Positions 1 through 4,429 of a DNA stretch of 5,704 bases are shown one piece after another (position 1 is the first letter of the stretch; each line of letters begins with the position of its first letter). The notes beneath the pieces were generated by a model. It was not told the DNA's origin. It was given only the letters and a program-made list of their open reading frames with translations, and did not search any database. The stretch comes from an uncultured Burkholderiales bacterium (lineage in GTDB: Bacteria; Pseudomonadota; Gammaproteobacteria; Burkholderiales; Burkholderiaceae_C), in assembly GCA_903887655.1 (NCBI GenBank), contig CAISQQ010000335.1:1-5704 (forward strand), read 5' to 3'. The translations under genes and the position numbers were made by a program.

Positions 1-1
1 C

Positions 2-331
2 ATTACCTTTGTGATCGAAGACGAACAATTGCGCCAGATGAAAGTCATCGCAGCAAAGTACCAAACGTCCATTAACGCACTGGTGCGAGATTACTTTTCT
101 CACTTGATCGCAAGTGGCATTTCACAGGACGATCGCATGAATGGAAATCTACAAACGCTTTTTGAATACTCGATGGGGCGAATGGGTCGTCACAAAGCGA
201 AAGTTGTTCTTGGCGTCGATGACAATACCTTGACCACGATGCTGCGCCAAGCCCATTTTCCACCACCACGCTCCAGCTTGGACGAAGAAAACCGCATGCT
301 CGATAAAATCAAGGACCTTCATTTTCAATGA
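2..331 (+). CDS. Ribbon-helix-helix-type antitoxin of a PIN toxin pair, 5' end outside the window
   Basis: The visible 109 residues begin with a short beta-strand (ITFVIEDEQ) followed by two helices (around LRQMKVIAAKYQ and TSINALVRDYFSHL). This is the usual layout of a ribbon-helix-helix DNA-binding antitoxin, with the TSxNALVRDY stretch typical of such proteins paired with VapC-like toxins. An in-frame GTG at position 11 could serve as a start, but the reading frame is open to the window edge and the ITF residues before it belong to the DNA-contacting strand, so the true start is most likely a few codons upstream and missing here. The C-terminal half (around residues 45-109) is charged and presumably wraps the toxin (inferred). 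The stop overlaps the start of the PIN gene as ATGA, indicating translational coupling. The expected role is neutralising the toxin and autoregulating the operon; the promoter is outside the window. Confidence 0.75.
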   Translation: MTFVIEDEQLRQMKVIAAKYQTSINALVRDYFSHLIASGISQDDRMNGNLQTLFEYSMGRMGRHKAKVVLGVDDNTLTTMLRQAHFPPPRSSLDEENRMLDKIKDLHFQ

Positions 332-912
332 AGCCACTCATCAAAATCGTGGTCCCCGATGCCGGCCCGATCAACACGTTGGCCGCTGCAGGCTTACTAG
401 AACTGCTGCTCTCGCCCCCCAACAGCGAGGTCGTGGTCATCCAGAGTGTATGGAATGAAGTGTTGATGAGGAGACCCGAGCTCAAGCGCTTCATCGAGCA
501 CCACAACGCTCGCATCACCACCATTTCGACCAGTGTGTGCGTCGATGATGCACAAAAAATAGCGCGTGGTGAACCTGTTGGAAAAGGCCGAGGGGATCTT
601 GCCATTGCCGATTTCATTTTGAATTTTTTGGATGAATCGATCGGTAATGCGCCGACTCTTGTGATTTTCGAGGATAAAAAACTGGACCGTTTGCGTGACG
701 TGGAGCAGTTTTCTGAGAACGTCCACTTCATCACCACCGCTGCTTTTTTAAGAAAACTAGAGATCGAAGGCATCATCGATTCCTTCGATGACGTTTGGGT
801 GGAGATTGTTCAAAAGAATAGCTCCTCTGATCCAAAAATTCACCGTGTTCCCAATCCCATCGAGATCGATGCGCCGACAAGGTCAGGGAGTTTAATTTTT
901 CCCCCTCAATAG
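328..912 (+). CDS. PIN-domain protein, probable VapC-like toxin ribonuclease
   Basis: This 194-residue protein has the acidic pattern of a PIN nuclease. Asp11 lies in VPDAGPIN on the first strand, Glu44 in the SVWNEV helix, Asp90 in GKGRGDLAIADF (where related PIN families have GxGE/D) with Asp95 nearby, and Asp116 in VIFEDKKLDR. These residues would bind Mg2+ for RNA cleavage; the RNA target cannot be told. It is longer than a classical VapC of about 130 residues. Residues from about 155 on form a polar, Pro/Ser-rich tail outside the recognisable fold. The ATG overlaps the antitoxin stop (ATGA). A weak AAGGA at 311-315 is 12 bases upstream, so coupling to antitoxin translation is more likely than independent initiation. 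The stop overlaps the convergent barrel gene by 7 bases. The gene looks more AT-rich than umuDC, which fits horizontal acquisition (inferred). Toxin activity rests on the pairing and the fold. Confidence 0.72.
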   Translation: MKPLIKIVVPDAGPINTLAAAGLLELLLSPPNSEVVVIQSVWNEVLMRRPELKRFIEHHNARITTISTSVCVDDAQKIARGEPVGKGRGDLAIADFILNFLDESIGNAPTLVIFEDKKLDRLRDVEQFSENVHFITTAAFLRKLEIEGIIDSFDDVWVEIVQKNSSSDPKIHRVPNPIEIDAPTRSGSLIFPPQ

Positions 913-1664
913 TGTTCGTATTCCACTTGTAGCCTGATCGTCGAGCTTGGCGTGGCCTGGGTCTCACCCCTGAGCCATGCCGCATTCCACTTGAAGCCGT
1001 CTCTCGCGCTGGTCCGCCACTGACCAAAAACCGCGGGCCCAATGTTTTGCTCTTGCAAGGCACGGGGACTCCAATGGTCCACGGGGCCCACATTGCCAAA
1101 GGCTTGCGCGCCCCATTGAAAGGCAGAGGACACTCGCCACTTGAGTTGTGCTTGGGTGTGCAGCTCGGTATTGAAGTGCTCCGTGGCATTGACGTTTTTT
1201 TGGATCAAGACGTTGAAATTGGCTTGAAGTCTTCCCCAGCTCTTTTGCAGCAAAGGGCCATAGGTCAACTGAGTACCAGCTGCCTTGTCTTGGGGTTTTT
1301 CAATCTCGAGCAAAAACCCAACGATCGCCCAGTCTTTGGCGTCGGTCAGTTGAAATTTGTTCTCCCACTCCCAAGCATCCAATGTGTTGCCCTCATTGGG
1401 GTCTCGAGCGTATTTGACGTACACCTCGGTGAACCACCGCTCGTTCACGCCATAGCCCAGCCCCAAGGAATGGGCCGCTTGGCTCGAACCGTCACGCTGG
1501 CGCTGGATGCCCGTCTTGAAATCGATTTCTTTTTCACCAGCGTCCACCTTGGGCGTCACCACATAGTCGTTGGCATCGGCATGGGCCCATGAACACAGCA
1601 TCCCATTCATCAACAAACCCAGCAACGCACAAAACACCTTATTTTTGAATAACAAAGAACTCAT
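906..1664 (-). CDS. Exported outer-membrane beta-barrel protein of unknown function, Fur-controlled
   Basis: The 252-residue product starts with a Sec signal peptide: basic MSSLLFKNK, a hydrophobic core, then cleavage expected after AHA (residue 29) before DAND. The mature part consists of alternating hydrophobic/polar strands rich in Trp and Tyr, roughly 10-12 of them (for example HSLGLGYGVNERWFTEVYVKYAR and RLQANFNVLIQKNV). It ends in VEYEHY, with a terminal aromatic residue as in BAM substrates. There is no heme motif, plug domain or TonB box, so it is not a TonB receptor. It resembles the loosely defined small transporter/MetA-pathway-type outer-membrane barrels; I do not recognise a specific family or substrate. 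The ATG at 1664 is chosen because it follows an AAAAGGA ribosome-binding site and begins the signal peptide. A longer reading from 1715 would run through the promoter. It stands alone under a Fur-type promoter and overlaps the toxin gene tail to tail. Confidence 0.75.
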   Translation of the reverse strand: MSSLLFKNKVFCALLGLLMNGMLCSWAHADANDYVVTPKVDAGEKEIDFKTGIQRQRDGSSQAAHSLGLGYGVNERWFTEVYVKYARDPNEGNTLDAWEWENKFQLTDAKDWAIVGFLLEIEKPQDKAAGTQLTYGPLLQKSWGRLQANFNVLIQKNVNATEHFNTELHTQAQLKWRVSSAFQWGAQAFGNVGPVDHWSPRALQEQNIGPAVFGQWRTSARDGFKWNAAWLRGETQATPSSTIRLQVEYEHY

Positions 1665-1669
1665 TTTGA

Positions 1670-1675
1670 TCCTTT
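1670..1675 (-). promoter_or_regulatory. Ribosome-binding site of the barrel gene
   Basis: On the minus strand AAAGGA lies 5 bases before the ATG at 1664. It decides the start in favour of this ATG, which begins a good signal peptide, over the upstream in-frame start at 1715. Confidence 0.7.
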
Positions 1676-1691
1676 TAATGATGATGGCACC

Positions 1692-1720
1692 ATTGTAAAT
1701 GAGACTGATTATCATTACAA
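1692..1720 (-). promoter_or_regulatory. Sigma70-type promoter of the barrel gene
   Basis: Read on the minus strand, TTGTAA (1720-1715, four of six matches to the -35 consensus) is separated by exactly 17 bases from TACAAT (1697-1692, five of six matches to the -10 consensus). Transcription would start near 1685, leaving a leader of about 20 bases that contains the ribosome-binding site. The whole spacer is occupied by the Fur box, the classic arrangement for repression by steric block. Confidence 0.65.
1698..1716 (-). promoter_or_regulatory. Fur box (ferric uptake regulator operator)
   Basis: The minus strand reads AATGATAATCAGTCTCATT. Its core TGATAAT-C-AGTCTCA (1714-1700) matches the 7-1-7 Fur consensus TGATAATnATTATCA at 12 of 14 positions, with the first half perfect. 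It fills the -35/-10 spacer of the barrel promoter, so Fe2+-Fur should repress the gene in iron-replete cells and release it on iron limitation. A nearby AATGATT at 1724-1730 might be a weak half-site extension. Identification is by consensus match only. Confidence 0.7.
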
Positions 1721-1738
1721 GAGAATGATTGAACTTTT

Positions 1739-1782
1739 ACTGGGCGACCGAAGTTCGAGATTCATCGGCACTGACTGGGCGA
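1739..1782. repeat. Pair of 9-bp direct repeats (ACTGGGCGA) between the divergent promoters
   Basis: ACTGGGCGA occurs exactly at 1739-1747 and again at 1774-1782, 35 bp apart start to start. Both copies lie between the Fur-controlled promoter and the umuD promoter. They match no regulator site I know and could be chance or a binding site for an additional regulator. Confidence 0.35.
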
Positions 1783-1793
1783 AATATCCCCAA

Positions 1794-1822
1794 TTGAGTG
1801 TGTTTTCAACTTGCCGTATACT
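1794..1822 (+). promoter_or_regulatory. Sigma70-type promoter of umuDC
   Basis: TTGAGT (1794-1799) and TATACT (1817-1822, five of six matches to the -10 consensus) are separated by exactly 17 bases. With the usual 6-base discriminator, transcription would begin at the A at 1829, which is also the first base of the umuD ATG. The -10 element overlaps the first two bases of the LexA box. Confidence 0.6.
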
Positions 1823-1836
1823 GTACAAATGAACAG
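1821..1836 (+). promoter_or_regulatory. LexA (SOS) box of umuDC
   Basis: CTGTACAAATGAACAG is an exact match to the proteobacterial LexA consensus CTGT-N8-ACAG; the base pair preceding it (TA) also fits the extended TACTGT form. It begins inside the -10 element and extends over the predicted transcription start and through codons 1-3 of umuD. LexA binding would block promoter access until RecA-stimulated LexA self-cleavage during the SOS response. Confidence 0.85.
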
Positions 1837-2335
1837 CCCAAATTCCCCCCTTCCCCACAACACACACGAGGGAGCCAACCACACACTGCCCCCAGGCGCT
1901 TGGGGCTACACGCTCGAGCCCAGCCACCTGCCCTTGCGAGTGGTTCCTGGGAAGGTACCCGCTGGGTTTCCATCGCCAGCGGAAGATTTCTCCGTCAAAC
2001 GGCACGACTTGAACGAGTTGCTGATCTCGCACGCCGTGGCCACCTTTTTATGGCGAGTCTCGGGGCACTCCATGACAGAGGCGGGCATTTTCGATGGCGA
2101 CATCTTGGTGGTCAACCGCGCCCTCACGCCAGTGCACAAAGACGTGGTGGTGGCCGAGGTCGACGGCGAGTTCACCGTGAAGTACTTCTACAAACGCAAC
2201 GGACAAATCAAACTCCAACCCGCCAATCCCACCTACCCCGACATCACGTTCAAGGACGGGCAAAGCCTGCGCATTTGCGGCGTGGTCACGAGCTCGATCA
2301 AGCGATTTCGCAAAACCGCGCAATCCCTGGACTGA
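1829..2335 (+). CDS. umuD: UmuD, self-cleaving S24/LexA-family subunit of DNA polymerase V
   Basis: The product (168 residues from this ATG) is processed by RecA-nucleoprotein-stimulated self-cleavage to UmuD', which joins UmuC as translesion polymerase V. The cleavage site is Ala45-Gly46 in VPAGFPSPAED, equivalent to Cys24-Gly25 of E. coli. The catalytic Ser81 lies in GHSMTEAGI and the general base Lys118 in DGEFTVKYF. Spacings (Gly to Ser 35, Ser to Lys 37) equal those of E. coli UmuD. The arm before the cleavage site is 45 residues, almost twice the E. coli length, and rich in Pro, His and Asn. The start is uncertain: ATG 1829 coincides with the predicted +1 and has no Shine-Dalgarno. A TTG at 1811 is in frame but lies inside the promoter. 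TTG 1934 or GTG 1940 would leave an arm of only 10 or fewer residues. umuC follows 35 bases downstream in the same operon. Confidence 0.9.
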   Translation: MNSPNSPLPHNTHEGANHTLPPGAWGYTLEPSHLPLRVVPGKVPAGFPSPAEDFSVKRHDLNELLISHAVATFLWRVSGHSMTEAGIFDGDILVVNRALTPVHKDVVVAEVDGEFTVKYFYKRNGQIKLQPANPTYPDITFKDGQSLRICGVVTSSIKRFRKTAQSLD

Positions 2336-2370
2336 AACCAGCTTCGCACACACACTCTTGCCCACACGCC

Positions 2371-3681
2371 ATGTACGCCCTCATCGATGGCAACAACTTT
2401 TATGTCAGCTGCGAACGCGTCTTTCGACCGTCGCTCAACCACACGCCAGTGGTGGTTCTCTCCAACAACGACGGCTGCGCCATCTCGCGCAGCAACGAGG
2501 CCAAGGCGCTGGGCGTCGCCATGGGAGAGCCCTTTTTCAAGATCGCTGACTTGCAACAAAAAGCTGGCTTGGTCGCACTGTCGGCCAACTTTGCACTCTA
2601 CGGCGACATGAGCCAGCGCATGATGACCGTGGCGGCCGGTCTGGGGCCTGAACAAGAGATTTACTCAATCGACGAAAGCTTTGTCAGCCTGGCAGGCGTC
2701 CAGGGCGACTTGCTCGTGCGAGCGCGGCGCGTGCGTGAGCGCATTTTGCAGTGGACAGGACTGCCCACCTGCATTGGTATTGGCGAGACCAAAACACTGG
2801 CCAAATTGGCCAACCACATGGCCAAGACCGCCGAGCGCAAACCCGGTGTCTACCCCAGTGATATCGCCCAGGTCTGCCACTTGGGCGCCTTGGACGCCCA
2901 GGCCCGCCAAGCCCTCTACCAAGCCAGCGATGTGGGGGAGATCTGGGGAGTGGGCCGGCGCATTGGTGCGCGGCTCAAAGAAGCCCAGATCAACACGGTG
3001 TGGGATTTTCTTCAACTGGACGCGAGCATCGTGCGACAAAACTTTGGCGTGGTGCTCGAGCGCACCTGGCGTGAACTCCACGGCACACCCTGCATTGCCC
3101 TCGATCACGCGCCGGCCAACAAACAAGAAATCGCTTGCACACGCAGCTTTGGGCAAGGCATCAGCGCCTTGGAGCCGCTCATTCAAGCGGTCTGTGAGTT
3201 TGCCTCGCGAGCAGGAGAGAAACTGCGGCGTCAACACAGCTGCGCCTCGCAAGTCTTGGTCTTCATCCGCACGAGCCCCTTTAGAGATGGGCCACGCTAC
3301 AGCCAAAGTGTGGTGATACCGTTGAGGAGACCCAGCGCCAACACCGCTCACTTGGTGAGTGCGGCCACGGCAGGCCTCCAACTCATCTACAAGCCCGGCT
3401 ACCAGTTCGCCAAGGCCGGTGTGATGCTCCTCGACCTCAGCGCCGATGATCTGCACCAAGGTGAGCTCGACTTGGAAGAGACGGGAAACGAGACGCCAAG
3501 CCTACAAACCCCCAAACTCATGCACGCACTCGACACCTTGAACCAGCGCTATGGACGCGGCACCCTCGGCATGGCCAGCACGGGACTGACTGAGCGAAGT
3601 CGCCTGTGGTCCATGCGCCAAGAAAGACTCACCCCACAATACACCACCGCTTGGCAAGATTTACCGATTGCCAGGGCCTGA
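2371..3681 (+). CDS. umuC: UmuC, catalytic subunit of Y-family DNA polymerase V
   Basis: This 436-residue protein (E. coli 422) performs error-prone translesion synthesis with UmuD' and RecA. The N-terminal MYALIDGNNFYVSCER holds metal-binding Asp6 and the steric-gate Tyr11. Asp101-Glu102 in YSIDESF complete the active site at the same positions as in E. coli. GIGETKTLAKLANHMAK (around 136-152) is the finger/palm signature, and the helix-hairpin-helix segment lies near 188-215 (GEIWGVGRRIGARL). The little-finger domain follows (about 245-355). A possible clamp-binding motif QGELDL at 363-368 lacks the usual terminal Phe. The C-terminal YTTAWQDLP closes the UmuC-specific tail. The ATG is fixed by alignment with the family start; the open frame continues upstream to 1798, but that part is only the umuD region out of frame. 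No clear Shine-Dalgarno precedes it; the 35-base gap after umuD is A/C-rich and unstructured-looking. It is coexpressed with umuD under LexA. Confidence 0.95.
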   Translation: MYALIDGNNFYVSCERVFRPSLNHTPVVVLSNNDGCAISRSNEAKALGVAMGEPFFKIADLQQKAGLVALSANFALYGDMSQRMMTVAAGLGPEQEIYSIDESFVSLAGVQGDLLVRARRVRERILQWTGLPTCIGIGETKTLAKLANHMAKTAERKPGVYPSDIAQVCHLGALDAQARQALYQASDVGEIWGVGRRIGARLKEAQINTVWDFLQLDASIVRQNFGVVLERTWRELHGTPCIALDHAPANKQEIACTRSFGQGISALEPLIQAVCEFASRAGEKLRRQHSCASQVLVFIRTSPFRDGPRYSQSVVIPLRRPSANTAHLVSAATAGLQLIYKPGYQFAKAGVMLLDLSADDLHQGELDLEETGNETPSLQTPKLMHALDTLNQRYGRGTLGMASTGLTERSRLWSMRQERLTPQYTTAWQDLPIARA

Positions 3682-3743
3682 GGGCGTGGCCGCGGCGCAC
3701 GCGACAAGCGCCCACACCAACGCAGCGGTGACTTGGACCTGGA
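3682..3743. other. GC-rich convergent intergenic region with weak alternative hairpins
   Basis: This 62-bp gap separates the convergent umuC and cytochrome genes. Two mutually exclusive 5-bp stems are possible: GCGTG 3684-3688 with CACGC 3698-3702, and GGCGC 3694-3698 with GCGCC 3708-3712. GGGCG 3682-3686 can also pair with CGCCC 3709-3713. None is followed by a T-tract on either strand, so a canonical Rho-independent terminator is not supported. Termination here may be Rho-dependent or use a structure without a U-tract. Confidence 0.3.
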
Positions 3744-4340
3744 TCACTCGTCTGGATCGACGTACTCTTTGGGCAAATGGTGAGCAATGCCTTTGTGACA
3801 ATCGATACACGTCTTGCCTTCTTCTTGGGCCTTCATGTGTTTCTTATAGGGCGTTTGTTTTTGCAACTCAGGTGACATCGCCTCAAAACTATGACAATTG
3901 CGGCATTCACGCGAATCACTGCCTTTCATGCGCTCCCACTCATGGGTGGCCAGCGTCATTCTCTGCGCTTCGAACTTCTCCTTGGTATCAATCACCCCGG
4001 TGAGCTTGCCCCAGACCTCAAAACTCGCCTTGGCTTTGCGAATCATTTTGTGGGTCCAGTCCTTGGGCACGTGACAGTCTGAGCAGATCGCCCTCACCCC
4101 CGTGCGATTGGTGTAGTGAATGGTCTCTTTGTACTCTTGATACACGTTGTCTCGCATTTCGTGACAAGAGATACAAAACTCAAGCTTATTCGTCATCTCA
4201 AGACCGGTGTTAAAGCCCCCCCAAAAAATAATACCCCCGACAAAACTCACACTCGTGATGGCCAAAATGGAATACTTTGCGCTGGGCTTTTTCAGTACTT
4301 GCCAAAGACGCTTGAAAATACCTGCTTGGGTTTCGCTCAT
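3744..4340 (-). CDS. NapC/NirT/CymA-family membrane-anchored tetraheme cytochrome c
   Basis: The 198-residue protein has a short cytoplasmic N-terminus, one transmembrane anchor (about residues 22-42, ending in IIFWGGFNTG as in NapC) and a periplasmic domain. That domain carries four CxxCH heme motifs: CISCH 56-60, CSDCH 86-90, CRNCH 146-150 and CIDCH 178-182. Met62 just after the first motif is a candidate axial ligand, as in NrfH. The C-terminal CHKGIAHHLP is typical of NapC. The family oxidises membrane quinol, or works in reverse, and passes electrons to periplasmic partners. Length fits NapC and CymA rather than the longer TorC. No nap genes are seen; the upstream neighbour on the same strand is an MtrB-type barrel, so a CymA/MtoC-like role in extracellular electron transfer is inferred. 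The 89-bp gap to that gene shows no terminator, suggesting one operon. A GGAG ribosome-binding site supports the ATG. Confidence 0.92.
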   Translation of the reverse strand: MSETQAGIFKRLWQVLKKPSAKYSILAITSVSFVGGIIFWGGFNTGLEMTNKLEFCISCHEMRDNVYQEYKETIHYTNRTGVRAICSDCHVPKDWTHKMIRKAKASFEVWGKLTGVIDTKEKFEAQRMTLATHEWERMKGSDSRECRNCHSFEAMSPELQKQTPYKKHMKAQEEGKTCIDCHKGIAHHLPKEYVDPDE

Positions 4341-4346
4341 TAATTA

Positions 4347-4350
4347 CTCC
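4347..4350 (-). promoter_or_regulatory. Ribosome-binding site of the tetraheme cytochrome gene
   Basis: On the minus strand GGAG lies 6 bases before the ATG at 4340. It is a strong Shine-Dalgarno at good spacing, which contrasts with the umuD and umuC starts in this window, where none is visible. Confidence 0.7.
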
Positions 4351-4429
4351 GATCAATCACATCAAAAGACAAAACCACGCTCGCTGCGCTCACAGGAACT
4401 CACCACATTGAGGACAGGCTCAATGGCAC

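Noticed and set aside
1194..1201. A seven-base A tract (coding strand) in the barrel gene as a phase-variation site
   Set aside because: Tracts of this length are common, the frame is intact, and it simply encodes Gln-Lys-Asn.
1047..1592. A 181-codon open frame on the + strand
   Set aside because: It lies antisense inside the barrel gene, whose signal peptide, ribosome-binding site, promoter and barrel pattern are all coherent; the antisense translation shows no domain or ribosome-binding site.
1665..1715. An upstream in-frame start at 1715 for the barrel protein
   Set aside because: It would place 17 residues before the signal peptide and the codons inside the Fur box and promoter; the AAAGGA site supports the start at 1664.
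1798..2370. An open frame continuous with umuC that would extend it by 191 residues at the N-terminus
   Set aside because: The extension overlaps umuD in another frame and resembles no polymerase domain, whereas the ATG at 2371 gives the canonical UmuC N-terminus with Asp6 and Tyr11.
2665..3459. A 264-codon open frame on the - strand
   Set aside because: It is antisense to the strongly conserved umuC, in a GC-rich region where such shadow frames are common, and it shows no recognisable motif.
3682..3713. A Rho-independent terminator between the convergent genes
   Set aside because: Only 5-bp GC stems with long or competing loops are possible, and no T-tract follows on either strand.
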